From Gammaproteobacteria bacterium (GTDB taxonomy: Bacteria; Pseudomonadota; Gammaproteobacteria; Francisellales; CACEW01), in NCBI GenBank assembly GCA_030652335.1, contig JAUSAW010000018.1:124001-188000 (forward strand): a stretch of 64,000 nucleotides of DNA. The letters are read 5' to 3'. The first letter of the stretch is position 1; every line of letters begins with the position of its first letter. This document shows positions 1 through 8,039 of the stretch, in pieces. The translations under genes and the position numbers were made by a program. The notes beneath the pieces were generated by a model, which ran no database searches, had not been told where the DNA came from, and worked only from the letters and a program-made list of their open reading frames with translations.

Positions 1-297
1 CCAAAAATAAGATTGCAAAGCCAAACCTAAACCAATAGCGCCAGTGAAATACATTGCTGCCAACACCATATTCCATTTTTGGGCTCGCAAAGTTTCGCCA
101 GTATGATTCACTCCAACAAACACCCCTGTCAGGCCGGCTAAAACTAGCCCTATAGGCTGGGACCAGGAAATGATAAGCGTTACGCTAAACACTAGCGCCA
201 AGACCGACTTAAACCCCTGCTTAAACTTTACTAAGCCTGGATCGTAGTCGATCATCTTTTGATATAAATTTGTCATTACTATAGTCATGGATAACAT
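1..297 (-). CDS. FUSC-family membrane transporter, N-terminal part only
   Basis: The 3' part of this gene lies outside the window. The visible 92-99 residues hold a short cytoplasmic lead, a hydrophobic segment (FKSVLALVFSVTLIISW) and then Gly/Leu-rich hydrophobic stretches around GLTGVFVGVNHTGETLRAQ. This resembles the start of FUSC (fusaric acid/aromatic acid exporter AaeB-like) inner-membrane proteins. Three in-frame ATGs compete (297, 288, 276). The first has a weak purine-rich stretch upstream (AGAAAGTGG), so I start there. It reads away from the stalk-protein genes, so the following 350 bp probably hold two divergent promoters. Substrate unknown. Confidence 0.55.
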   Translation of the reverse strand, partial: MLSMTIVMTNLYQKMIDYDPGLVKFKQGFKSVLALVFSVTLIISWSQPIGLVLAGLTGVFVGVNHTGETLRAQKWNMVLAAMYFTGAIGLGLALQSYFW

Positions 298-650
298 TAT
301 AGCCACTTTCTGTTTGCTGTGATTTTATTAAATGCATTAATTTTATTCAGACATCTGTTTTATTTGTGATAGAGTAGCGCACTAAATAAAACCAATCATA
401 TAAAAATAAGGTAGATTCAAATCCAGCTTATGCTCAACTAACAATCATTTTTTTCGATTCGTAGCGAATACCGCTATAAATGACTTTAGTTTTACTTTTT
501 TTATCTTGCGCTATAAGTTGAGTTTTTTCGCCATTAAACACCTGTTTTACAATAATACGTTACAATAAATATCGACGATTGTTTCATAAAGTTTTACTTA
601 AAAAATAATTTTTTGGCACAACCCTTTTTTTCACCATAAATATTGTTAAA
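298..650. other. AT-rich intergenic region, divergent promoters likely
   Basis: About 350 very AT-rich bases lie between the leftward membrane protein and the rightward stalk-protein gene. I see no credible ORF, RNA gene or strong terminator. Apart from the promoter candidate near 614-641, nothing can be named. Confidence 0.5.
614..641 (+). promoter_or_regulatory. Candidate sigma-70 promoter for the first stalk protein
   Basis: TTGGCA (5/6 match to the -35 consensus) at 614-619 is followed 16 bp later by CATAAA (4/6) at 636-641. This would place transcription start near 649, about 45 bases before the chosen ATG at 696. Built from consensus matching only. Confidence 0.35.
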
Positions 651-695
651 ATGCGGGAGTTAAAAAATCACCCCTCAAATTATCAGGAGAATTTT

Positions 696-2573
696 ATGTC
701 AGGCGGCGCACCAACACGAAACCCTCTAGCCCCAGTAATTGAACCCGGCCCTATGAACTCTGCAAATATAAACAAGGAATGGCTAGAAAAACAAGCAGCA
801 TTAATAAGTGCCGATCGTAAAACACCGTTTGTGTCAAAGGAACCGCCTGTGCCACAGGGGACGGGTGACGTACAAACACCTCTTTTACCCGAGGAAGGAA
901 AACCTCTTTTACCCAAACCGAGCCGTTCACACGCTTTGGGGGTTAGAAAAAATGCAGTAACACGATGGTGTGAAAACACATCAACATGTAATAAAATAGC
1001 TATTGCTGTTGGCGCAGCTGTTCTTGTTGGTGGTCTTACCGCTTTGGGCCTATGGTTGGGCGGTGTATTTGGTCATGCTGACACCACCCCCCCTGCTGAT
1101 TTTAGCGCAAGAGGTAACCACACGGATTCTGCTCCAAGCGGAACACTTGTCACTTGGATGGCTGAAACTCAGCTCTTGGGTGGCGAAAATGATGTTGTAA
1201 CTAATTCCACCTTAATTAACTTCATAGGAACCGCAGGCTCAGCAACAGCAATCGCGGGTAACTGTACTATATTTATTGATAACCGAACCATTACCATTTT
1301 AAGCGTTGATACCCCGGTAGAGATTGACATAAGCAAACCAAGCCGCCAGGAATTAGAAGACACCATTAAGGGTGCTTCTGTTGTATGCTATAATACTAAC
1401 CTTACCACTTGGGCTGAATTTGCTCAGGGTACCGCAGTAGCCGGCCCAGTGCGCTCCAGCTTGATTAATACCCCAGCTTCTCCTACCCCAAGCGCGACTC
1501 CTTCAATCGCGCCATCAACAAGCCAAACATCCACTCCTTCCATTGGTGCATCGTCTAGCACCACGCCTTCCTTTACTCCATCGCCTACCGTTACTTCATC
1601 GCCTGCCGTAACGCCTACCGTTACTTCATCGCCTTCCGTAACGCCTTCCGTTACTCTATCGCCTACCGTAACGCCTTCAGCCACCCCATCCTCTTCAGCT
1701 AGCCAGACACCGGCTCCAGTACAAGAAACGATAATTTATACCGGCCCTCAAAATATTGAATGTTATCAAGGCATCGGTTGCCCACCTATTATAAATAGCT
1801 ATATTGGTGGCACTGCAAATAACGGCACCACTACTGTGAATTTTACAGCAAATCTTAACCCCACATCGACTGGCACAAATTCGGTAACCGTAAATTTTAA
1901 GAACGGCACCGCATTCTTGACAGTAAGCCCGGCCAATCCTTCAATAACAACAAGCTTGACCTGGCCAAATCCATGGAATGCTACTAATGCTTTAAATGGA
2001 TTAAGCATTACAGCTAGCCAAGCAACTAATGGCGTGGCAGATTACGACCTTACTAGCCAAGTCTACCAACCACCTGTTGATGGCAGCCCAGCGCAAATAT
2101 CGAATGCAGAAACCTCATCCGTTACAGTCAATCAAGCATCAGCCCCATGTGCAACTCCTATTATAACAACGACAACCGGTGAAACTGCTGGTGGTCAAAC
2201 GAAAAAACTTATGATTGGCTGTACTATTAACGATATTGTAGGTATCTGGAACTGGATACTGACTTTCGATCCTATGAAAGTAAAATTTATTGAATGCCCT
2301 ATAAACTTCGATTGCACTACTCCTGGAACATATACTGCATTTGGTTTATCTGGAGCTCAAATTCAAACTAGCATACAAGGAGCATCCGGATCCGTGGGAG
2401 GCGGCGCTATCATAGGCGAAGCTGTTGAAATTACGCTAACGCTTGAAGCTGCAGGCCCATGCCCCGAGAAAGAATCCGTAGTGGCTAGGTGGACAAGAAC
2501 AAGCCTAGCAACGCCATTCCTAAACGCTAATACAGATAAAGCGGCCTCCCTCGCTCTTGAGCCAGCTGCATAA
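696..2573 (+). CDS. Membrane-anchored surface protein with Pro/Ser/Thr stalk (paralogue 1)
   Basis: I start at ATG 696 because AGGAG lies 7 bases upstream; an in-frame ATG at 651 has no ribosome binding site. The product is 625 aa. It has a hydrophilic N-terminus of about 100 residues, one transmembrane helix (about 101-126), a domain of about 130 residues with several Cys, a low-complexity Pro/Ser/Thr stalk (about 261-343, units such as SPTVTPS) and a C-terminal domain of about 280 residues rich in Thr/Asn and beta-type sequence. There is no cleavable signal peptide, so the topology is probably N-in/C-out. The stretch around WNWILTFDPMKVKF faintly recalls cohesin-like beta-sandwiches, but I would not name it. 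The next gene is a divergent paralogue 31 bp downstream, probably in the same operon. Function unknown; adhesin or stalked envelope protein is an inference. Confidence 0.75.
   Translation: MSGGAPTRNPLAPVIEPGPMNSANINKEWLEKQAALISADRKTPFVSKEPPVPQGTGDVQTPLLPEEGKPLLPKPSRSHALGVRKNAVTRWCENTSTCNKIAIAVGAAVLVGGLTALGLWLGGVFGHADTTPPADFSARGNHTDSAPSGTLVTWMAETQLLGGENDVVTNSTLINFIGTAGSATAIAGNCTIFIDNRTITILSVDTPVEIDISKPSRQELEDTIKGASVVCYNTNLTTWAEFAQGTAVAGPVRSSLINTPASPTPSATPSIAPSTSQTSTPSIGASSSTTPSFTPSPTVTSSPAVTPTVTSSPSVTPSVTLSPTVTPSATPSSSASQTPAPVQETIIYTGPQNIECYQGIGCPPIINSYIGGTANNGTTTVNFTANLNPTSTGTNSVTVNFKNGTAFLTVSPANPSITTSLTWPNPWNATNALNGLSITASQATNGVADYDLTSQVYQPPVDGSPAQISNAETSSVTVNQASAPCATPIITTTTGETAGGQTKKLMIGCTINDIVGIWNWILTFDPMKVKFIECPINFDCTTPGTYTAFGLSGAQIQTSIQGASGSVGGGAIIGEAVEITLTLEAAGPCPEKESVVARWTRTSLATPFLNANTDKAASLALEPAA
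1233..1274 (+). repeat. 42-bp near-identical patch, copy 1 of 2
   Basis: This stretch of the first stalk gene matches 3139-3180 of the second at 41 of 42 bases (one G/C difference). It encodes AGSATAIA(G/A)NCTIF. Flanking DNA of the two genes is much more diverged. Confidence 0.85.
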
Positions 2574-2604
2574 CACCACAATTAAAAAATAAAGGAAAAT
2601 AAAT

Positions 2605-4161
2605 ATGTTTACACCATCTATACAACAAGTGGGTTTCCCTGAGAAACGGTCCTGTTTGCAAAGGTTATTTGGAGCAAGGAATCCTGACTTCAACCCGGAT
2701 TCAGATAACCTTACTACTCCGGAACCAGACACCTATCTTACTGCGGATTTAAACAAGACTAGAGCAGAAACCACTAGAATAACGGCTGAAACTAATGGCA
2801 AGCTCTTAAAATTAGCGCTACCAAGGAAAACCCCTGAGCACATAAAGCCAGAACCTTGCATTAAAAATTGCATGTCAACCGGCTTGATCAAGGGGCGGCC
2901 CATGAATATCTCGCTTGCAGCCACCGGAATTGCTGCAGTAACCGGCGGGTTGTTCGCCCTAGGCGCTCATTTTTATAATACTTCAACACATGACTTACCA
3001 AGCTTGCCTTTAACAGTGACCGGTGACACAATATTCCTGGCCCCAAATGGAATAACTGTCAAATATGTCGGCGCTACAGTTACTGGTGGTGAAAGCGATA
3101 CGCCGACCACGGCTTGGTTTGATAACAGCATTGAAACGGCAGGCTCAGCAACAGCAATCGCGGCTAACTGTACTATATTTGAAAGCAATGGTATAGCTCA
3201 TCCTATTTTAAGCGCTAATACTCCAGTAAAATTCTCTATTAATAGTCCAAGCCGTGAAGAGTCAGAAGCAGCCGCTAATGCCGTTACCTCTGTTTGCTAT
3301 AATGCCAACATTACTTCATCAATATATTTTTCTCAGGGTAATCAAACAACCGGTCTAATTTCAGCCAGAGTGATTAATACCTCACCTTCTCCTATGCCAA
3401 GCGTGACTCCTTCTATGGCGCCTACTCACACCCCTACAGTTAGCCCATCTGTTTCAGCAACTCCGTCTATTACACCTTCTATACCAGCAACTCCGTCTAT
3501 TACACCTTCTATACCAACCACTCCTTCGGCCACTCCTACACCTGGCCAACCATCTCCCGCACCGACTCAGTCACTAACACCATCGTCTATACCGACTCAG
3601 TCAGTATCGCAGTCGCCATCACCGACTCAGTCAGTGTCGCCATCGACATCACCATCACCGACTCAATCAGCCACACCGATGCCAACACCTACACCAACTC
3701 CAACGAATCAACCTGCTTCAAGCTGCCTGACATTCCAAGTCTTAAGCCCACCTGCTAACATACCAGCCGGCCGTGAGGCTACCGTGAAGGTTGCAGATTT
3801 ATCCACAAAGATAACTGGAACAGGCGATCCTGACGTTACTGTATTTCTTAATGTGGCCTTAGTAAGTCTCGGCTGCCCAGTAGAATTTACTGGAACCCCC
3901 GATGCTTGCCAAAGTGCTCCTATCGCAGCTAGTAAAGCGCAAGACCTATTAAATAACGCTTACACTATTAATGATAAAGTTTTGCCAGGAACTACTAAGC
4001 CCGTTGAAGCTTGGATTACCCAAGCCAATTGTCCTAATCCACTACCGTCAATAGTGACCGCAAATATTCAAGGTGTCCGTGGTGTTGAAGGAAGCTTCAG
4101 CAAGGCCGCCATCATTAGCTTAACGATGAATGAAAATTTTTCAGAGCTTGCAGTAGCCTAA
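2605..4161 (+). CDS. Membrane-anchored surface protein with Pro/Ser/Thr stalk (paralogue 2)
   Basis: The 518-aa product starts at ATG 2605 behind AAAGGAAAA. Its layout matches the upstream gene: hydrophilic N-terminus (1-100), one transmembrane helix (about 101-123), a shared domain (about 130-258, with AGSATAIAANCTIF, SINSPSREESEA and VCYNANIT matching paralogue 1), a Pro/Ser/Thr stalk (about 260-371) and a C-terminal domain (about 374-518) unlike that of paralogue 1. The stalk includes a 30-bp tandem DNA repeat in about 3457-3516. The pair therefore shares an anchor and membrane-proximal module but has different tips. Strong hairpins follow the stop codon, ending the operon. Function unknown; display of different C-terminal domains on the envelope is an inference. 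Confidence 0.75.
   Translation: MFTPSIQQVGFPEKRSCLQRLFGARNPDFNPDSDNLTTPEPDTYLTADLNKTRAETTRITAETNGKLLKLALPRKTPEHIKPEPCIKNCMSTGLIKGRPMNISLAATGIAAVTGGLFALGAHFYNTSTHDLPSLPLTVTGDTIFLAPNGITVKYVGATVTGGESDTPTTAWFDNSIETAGSATAIAANCTIFESNGIAHPILSANTPVKFSINSPSREESEAAANAVTSVCYNANITSSIYFSQGNQTTGLISARVINTSPSPMPSVTPSMAPTHTPTVSPSVSATPSITPSIPATPSITPSIPTTPSATPTPGQPSPAPTQSLTPSSIPTQSVSQSPSPTQSVSPSTSPSPTQSATPMPTPTPTPTNQPASSCLTFQVLSPPANIPAGREATVKVADLSTKITGTGDPDVTVFLNVALVSLGCPVEFTGTPDACQSAPIAASKAQDLLNNAYTINDKVLPGTTKPVEAWITQANCPNPLPSIVTANIQGVRGVEGSFSKAAIISLTMNENFSELAVA
3139..3180 (+). repeat. 42-bp near-identical patch, copy 2 of 2
   Basis: Second copy of the patch at 1233-1274, with one mismatch. It lies in the shared membrane-proximal domain of the second stalk gene. 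Confidence 0.85.
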
Positions 4162-4181
4162 TACTATCTAGACCGGTAAAC

Positions 4182-4218
4182 AAAAAGGCCGCTATCATTT
4201 TAAGATAGCGGCCTTTTT
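4182..4218. terminator. Rho-independent terminator, bidirectional
   Basis: A 15-base arm at 4182-4196 (A-run, then GGCCGCTATC) pairs perfectly with 4204-4218 around a 7-base loop. A-runs and T-runs flank it on both sides. It closes the stalk-protein operon and can work on either strand. Confidence 0.9.
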
Positions 4219-4243
4219 TATTGAGCAATAAAATTGAGGCAAT

Positions 4244-4269
4244 AAAAAAGGCCATACATGGCCTTTTTT
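4244..4269. terminator. Rho-independent terminator for the leftward porin-like gene
   Basis: The arms A6-GGCCAT and ATGGCC-T6 form a perfect inverted repeat just past the stop of the minus-strand beta-barrel gene ending at 4283. It also lies downstream of the first hairpin, giving a back-to-back pair between convergent transcripts. Confidence 0.85.
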
Positions 4270-4282
4270 ATGCTGGTTCAAT

Positions 4283-5062
4283 TTAGAACGTATAACTAAC
4301 CGTCGCTTTAGCAACAATATTAGTCTGTCTGATTTGAAAGTTTGCACCGTTAAAGCCATTAACATGAGTAGCTGAAGACCCAGCATAGAAATAATTCGAA
4401 TCGGTTTTATGGCCATTAAAGAATTGAACTACGTCCATTTCAGCACCAACTCGCCAATGGGCATTCACTAAATATTGAGCACCGGCGCCTGCTACCACTC
4501 CATACATAATTTTATTCATGTTAATAGTGGTTGGGTAAAAAGTAATGGATGGATCGTAATTAGCCTGGAAGGTTGTAAAGATACGGCCCATGGTAGCACC
4601 GGCTTTGACGTATGCCAAAACATTCGGCTGAACATAGCGTCCAAATATACCGTCTAACTCATAACGCCATGGCATTATGCTGGTAAACGTATACGCCGTA
4701 TTATAGGTTTCGGGAGGAGTACCATTAACGATAATATCTGAATTAAAATTGGCATTATTATAAGCAGCACTATGAATAGCATCAAATTCAACTGCAAAGT
4801 AGTTAACACCCATGGTATTAGCCAGGCCTAAACTTAACCCCTGCATACCTTCAAAACGTTGTGCATGAAAACCAGTATTGACATAAGTATTGCCATTTTG
4901 AACATTATCTACTCGAGTCTTGTTGCTAACATATTGCAAACCACCGCCCAATCCAACATACACTTGATGGGTCCAATCAGCCCAAGCAGCGTGGCTGGCA
5001 ATCGGTAACATTAAAGCGGTGCTAGCTAGTACAACTTGTGAAAGGCGTGAGATTATTTTCAT
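4283..5062 (-). CDS. Outer-membrane beta-barrel protein (paralogue A)
   Basis: I start at the ATG at 5062, preceded by AAGAGGA, giving 259 aa; the longer reading frame upstream has no ribosome binding site. A Sec signal peptide (MKIISRLSQVVLASTALMLP...SHA) precedes a mature protein starting AWADWTH. It ends in the typical outer-membrane signature ATVSYTF with terminal Phe. Alternating aromatic/polar strands (VYVGLGGGLQY, VGAEMDVVQFF) fit an 8-stranded OmpA/OprF-type barrel without a peptidoglycan-binding domain. It is a clear paralogue of the next gene, sharing ADWTH..Y.G.GGG and MPWRYELDGI.G. Role in transport or adhesion cannot be told from sequence. Confidence 0.85.
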   Translation of the reverse strand: MKIISRLSQVVLASTALMLPIASHAAWADWTHQVYVGLGGGLQYVSNKTRVDNVQNGNTYVNTGFHAQRFEGMQGLSLGLANTMGVNYFAVEFDAIHSAAYNNANFNSDIIVNGTPPETYNTAYTFTSIMPWRYELDGIFGRYVQPNVLAYVKAGATMGRIFTTFQANYDPSITFYPTTINMNKIMYGVVAGAGAQYLVNAHWRVGAEMDVVQFFNGHKTDSNYFYAGSSATHVNGFNGANFQIRQTNIVAKATVSYTF

Positions 5063-5174
5063 AGTTTTGTCCTCTTGAAGATTTTTTGTAATATAATATA
5101 GGCGATTTTTACTCACGTGATCTTACTGAGCTTTTACTTAAAATTCAAGTACATTTTAGCGATAATACCACTAT

Positions 5175-5203
5175 AAAAAAAATGCGCCGCAAAATCGGCG
5201 CAT
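5175..5203 (-). terminator. Rho-independent terminator of beta-barrel gene B
   Basis: An 8-bp perfect stem ATGCGCCG/CGGCGCAT (5182-5189 with 5196-5203) is followed on the minus strand by a run of T (5175-5182). It lies just downstream of the stop at 5227. Confidence 0.85.
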
Positions 5204-5226
5204 GTATTAATGGACTAAAATACTTA

Positions 5227-5952
5227 TTAATTAAATCGATAGGCAACCGTCGCTTTAACCATATATTGCTCGGGCTTATAATGCAGAGCATAGCTGGCAG
5301 GGTATGAAAAATACGTGCTATTAACCGTCTGGGCTGCATTACCAAAGCGAATATAATCGGCTTCCACACCTAAATTCCAGTTAGAATTTATGGCATATTG
5401 CGCACCTAGACCCACAACTCCGCCAAACAGCTGTTTATCGGTATTAAAGCTAGCGATTTGTGAACTATTCGCATAAACTGTATTGTATGTGGTTTTAAGC
5501 TGACCCGAAGTCACACCCACTTTAAAATATCCCAATAAGTTTGGCTCAAAGTAATGGCCCATAATGCCATCTAACTCATAACGCCAAGGCATTTGTTCTT
5601 GATAAGTATCTACATCGTTACCAGCCCTATAGACTGCTTGTGAGGTATCAGCAGTCGCATTGCTATAAATAGCATCGGCTTCGATAGCCCAATACTCTGC
5701 ACCTTGCTCGAATGCCATACCTACAAATGCATTTCCTAAACCCGCACCTTTATTGCTTCTAACCGAAGTGCTAGTATCCAATCCTGATCCTGGTTGGCTC
5801 GGCACAGTCAGATCGTTATTGATTTTAATCGAAGTTTGCTGCCAACCGCCGCCGACACCAGCATAAGTGTGATGCGTCCAATCTGCATGAGCAGCAAAAG
5901 GAATCACTAGGGGTGCTAAGATGACTAATTTAGAAAGTTTGCGCATTTTCAT
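5227..5952 (-). CDS. Outer-membrane beta-barrel protein (paralogue B)
   Basis: The chosen start at 5952 (MKMRKLSK) has GGGAG at good spacing; a second ATG six bases on is possible. The product is 241 aa with a Sec signal peptide ending in AHA and a mature end ADWTHHTYAGVGGG. The C-terminus KATVAYRFN is strand-like, with Phe next to last. It aligns along its length with the neighbouring barrel at 4283-5062, including MPWRYELDGIMGHYFEPNLLGYFKVG, so the two arose by tandem duplication and have since diverged. Each has its own terminator, so they are probably separate transcripts. Function beyond outer-membrane location is not visible. Confidence 0.85.
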   Translation of the reverse strand: MKMRKLSKLVILAPLVIPFAAHADWTHHTYAGVGGGWQQTSIKINNDLTVPSQPGSGLDTSTSVRSNKGAGLGNAFVGMAFEQGAEYWAIEADAIYSNATADTSQAVYRAGNDVDTYQEQMPWRYELDGIMGHYFEPNLLGYFKVGVTSGQLKTTYNTVYANSSQIASFNTDKQLFGGVVGLGAQYAINSNWNLGVEADYIRFGNAAQTVNSTYFSYPASYALHYKPEQYMVKATVAYRFN

Positions 5953-6034
5953 TTCTCTTCTCCCAGTTGATAGAAATTTTATATTACGGGAACAAGAAAA
6001 CAGGATCAACCGCGCACAATCCTAATTTATGCTT

Positions 6035-6070
6035 AAAAAAAACGCCGACTTTTATGTAAAGTCGACGTTT
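6035..6070 (-). terminator. Rho-independent terminator of the Asr-like gene
   Basis: Arms at 6040-6053 and 6057-6070 pair over 14 bp with one G-U wobble on the minus-strand RNA. They are followed by a T-run on that strand (the A-run at 6034-6042). Confidence 0.8.
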
Positions 6071-6098
6071 CTATAAAGCAATAATAGCTAAATGCTAT

Positions 6099-6326
6099 TT
6101 AAGCAGCAGTTGTGCTGGTGCTGGTTTCTGTAGTAGTTTTTGTTTCTTTTTTATGTTTTTTAGCGTGATGTTTGTGCTTAACAGGCGCTTTAGCTGTAGC
6201 TGGTGCAACAGTTGTTGTTGTGCTAGTGGTTGCTGCTTCTGGAGCAACGGTAACTGGTGTAGCGGCAACAGCAAAACCTAGTGATAAAACAGATGCGCAT
6301 GCAACAGCAAGTATAATCTTCTTCAT
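6099..6326 (-). CDS. Small secreted Lys/His-rich protein, Asr-like
   Basis: The ATG at 6326 follows AGGAGTT; 75 aa. A signal peptide (MKKIILAVACASVLSLGFAVA) precedes a Thr/Ala/Pro segment (TTSTTTTVAPATA), a basic His/Lys block (KHKHHAKKHKK) and a Thr/Ser-rich tail. This order resembles the enterobacterial acid-shock protein Asr (signal peptide, TTT/APAT region, KHH..KKH blocks), a periplasmic acid-stress protein. Similarity in such low-complexity sequence may be convergent, so the name is tentative. It has its own terminator. Metal binding by the His block is an alternative role. Confidence 0.6.
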   Translation of the reverse strand: MKKIILAVACASVLSLGFAVAATPVTVAPEAATTSTTTTVAPATAKAPVKHKHHAKKHKKETKTTTETSTSTTAA

Positions 6327-6459
6327 AATAACTCCTAGAAATTTAAGTTTGATCAAACCTAATCCCACAAAAGCGAAATTAGCGCGAGGATAGTATCAGA
6401 TTTGCGCTAGCTTTACATCACTTCTTAACATAAAATGTACAAAATTGTGAGGGCTGACA

Positions 6460-6822
6460 ATGAAGCGCTGTGAAGATATTCTTAGTATCAAAGGTTTTCA
6501 TAGCGAATCGGTGCTAGGTATATATGACTGGGAACGCCACGCACTTCGCCCCGTCATTATCAATCTGGACATTAGTATCTGCGCTTCTACAGCGGCCAAG
6601 TCCGATACTATCTCTGACGCGTTGGATTACGCCTTATTAATTGAGAAGCTCGATCAGTTTATACGCTTAAGCCGATTTAATTTAATCGAAAGCCTAGCCG
6701 AACATATCGCTAATTTCATTCTGGATAACTTTCCATGCTCTGGAGTAAAGGTAGAAGTGATTAAACCTAATATAATCAACAAGGTTGAGCAAATTTCCAT
6801 TTGCATCGAGCGCCAGCGATGA
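6460..6822 (+). CDS. folB: Dihydroneopterin aldolase
   Basis: FolB converts 7,8-dihydroneopterin to 6-hydroxymethyl-dihydropterin and glycolaldehyde in folate synthesis (cytosol). The 120-aa length is typical. The family signature GIYDWERHALRPVIINLDI is present with Glu25, as is the C-terminal catalytic Lys in VIKPN (Lys102); SDTISDALDYALL and ESLAEHIANFI match conserved substrate and oligomer regions. GAGGG lies before the ATG, and a TAAAAT -10-like element sits at 6431-6436. The stop overlaps the next ATG (ATGA at 6819-6822), so it is translationally coupled to the methyltransferase. No other folate gene is in the window. Confidence 0.95.
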   Translation: MKRCEDILSIKGFHSESVLGIYDWERHALRPVIINLDISICASTAAKSDTISDALDYALLIEKLDQFIRLSRFNLIESLAEHIANFILDNFPCSGVKVEVIKPNIINKVEQISICIERQR

Positions 6823-7973
6823 AGCCTGCTTTCCCCCTACCCGATGATGCGGCGATTAGCCATAGCCTTGCTTTAATAGACACGCTAAGACAACGCATAA
6901 AAGCACAAGGCCCTATGCGTTTTTCAGACTATATGCATCGAGTGCTTTACACTCCAGGCCTAGGCTATTATTCGGCTGGAAGTGCCAAAATTGGTGCGGC
7001 AGGTGATTTTATTACCGCCCCTGAAATCTCCTCGACCTTTGCCCGTTGCCTGGCCAGACAATGCCAACAAGTCTTACAAGCCCTGTCTCAGCCGATTATT
7101 ATGGAGCTTGGCGCAGGCTTAGGCAGCCTAGCGGCAGATTTGTTATTAACCTTGGAGCAATGCGATAGCCTACCTCTTGAGTATTGGATACTGGAACCGA
7201 GTGCTGAACTTGCTCAACGTCAATTTCAATTATTACAGGCTCGCTGCCCTCACCTTATTAATAGAGTGAAATGGCTAGACTCCCTCCCTAAGCAGGATTT
7301 TAACGGCATTATTTTAGGTAATGAAGTCATCGATGCCTTGGCTATCGCACGTTTTATGATTAAAAATACCCAGATCGTAGAATTAGGCGTAGACTTTAAC
7401 GGAGAGCGTTTCGAATGGGCCGAATTAAGCGCCAGCAATCCAGCGTTAATAACAAAGGTAACAGCCATTCAAAAGGCCACAGGGGATTTTCCTGAAGGCT
7501 ATTGCTCTGAAATAAATCTCTATCTAAACGAATGGCTTAAATCCGTTACGGAACATTTACACCAAGGCGTGGCTATTTGGATCGATTACGGTTACCCAAG
7601 AGATAGCTATTATCACGCTTCACGCTCAGCGGGTACTCTAATGAATTACTATCGTCATCATGCCCATAGCGATCCTTTCCTTTACCCAGGCCTTCAAGAT
7701 ATTACCGCCCATGTCGATTTCACGGCCCTTGCAGAGGCTGGCCTAGACTCAGGTTTAGAGTTAAGCGGCTATATCAGCCAGGGAATGTTTTTAATAAACT
7801 GTGGTGTGGGTGAGCTATTGCAAGCGGTCGATGATATTACCGAGCAGACCCGCATTAAAAAACTCATTTCACCTCAGCATATGGGCGAAAGCTTTAAGGT
7901 CATGGCCCTTAGCCGCAATATGGATTTAACGCTAATGGGATTTAGCGCCATGCAAGAGCGGCATAAATTGTAA
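6819..7973 (+). CDS. MidA/NDUFAF7-family (DUF185) SAM-dependent methyltransferase
   Basis: The start is the ATG at 6819 overlapping the folB stop; a TTG 18 bases upstream is less likely. The product is 384 aa. The N-terminus RFSDYMHRVLYTPGLGYYSAG...GAAGDFITAPEISSTFARCLA is the hallmark of the COG1565 family, and IIMELGAGLGSLAADLL is the SAM-binding motif I. The C-terminal half carries WIDYGYPRDSYYHASRSAGTLMNYYRHHAHSDPFLYPGLQDITAHVDFTAL, also typical. The mitochondrial member dimethylates an arginine of complex I subunit NDUFS2; the bacterial substrate is not established to my knowledge. Confidence 0.9.
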   Translation: MKPAFPLPDDAAISHSLALIDTLRQRIKAQGPMRFSDYMHRVLYTPGLGYYSAGSAKIGAAGDFITAPEISSTFARCLARQCQQVLQALSQPIIMELGAGLGSLAADLLLTLEQCDSLPLEYWILEPSAELAQRQFQLLQARCPHLINRVKWLDSLPKQDFNGIILGNEVIDALAIARFMIKNTQIVELGVDFNGERFEWAELSASNPALITKVTAIQKATGDFPEGYCSEINLYLNEWLKSVTEHLHQGVAIWIDYGYPRDSYYHASRSAGTLMNYYRHHAHSDPFLYPGLQDITAHVDFTALAEAGLDSGLELSGYISQGMFLINCGVGELLQAVDDITEQTRIKKLISPQHMGESFKVMALSRNMDLTLMGFSAMQERHKL

Positions 7974-7975
7974 GC

Positions 7976-8005
7976 TTGCCTTAGAGAAGCCTCATCCTGT
8001 ATAAT
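7976..8005 (+). promoter_or_regulatory. Sigma-70 promoter of the MFS gene
   Basis: TTGCCT (4/6) at 7976-7981 and a perfect TATAAT at 8000-8005, spaced 18 bp, lie in the short gap before the MFS gene. Transcription would begin near 8012, about 28 bases before the ATG. Confidence 0.7.
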
Positions 8006-8039
8006 CTGCGCAAATCAAAAACAGCCCTTGAGGGAACAC

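Noticed and set aside
614..634. TGGCAC-N5-TTTTT resembling a sigma-54 promoter before the stalk-protein gene
   Set aside because: The invariant GC of the -12 element is missing; a sigma-70 reading of the same region fits better.
360..640. tRNA or small RNA gene in the first large gap
   Set aside because: No cloverleaf, T-loop motif or terminator visible on either strand.
1424..1684. Open frame opposite the Pro/Ser/Thr stalk (Val/Glu/Gly repeats)
   Set aside because: It mirrors the low-complexity stalk codons of the real gene, has no ribosome binding site, and such antisense frames arise automatically from the repeats.
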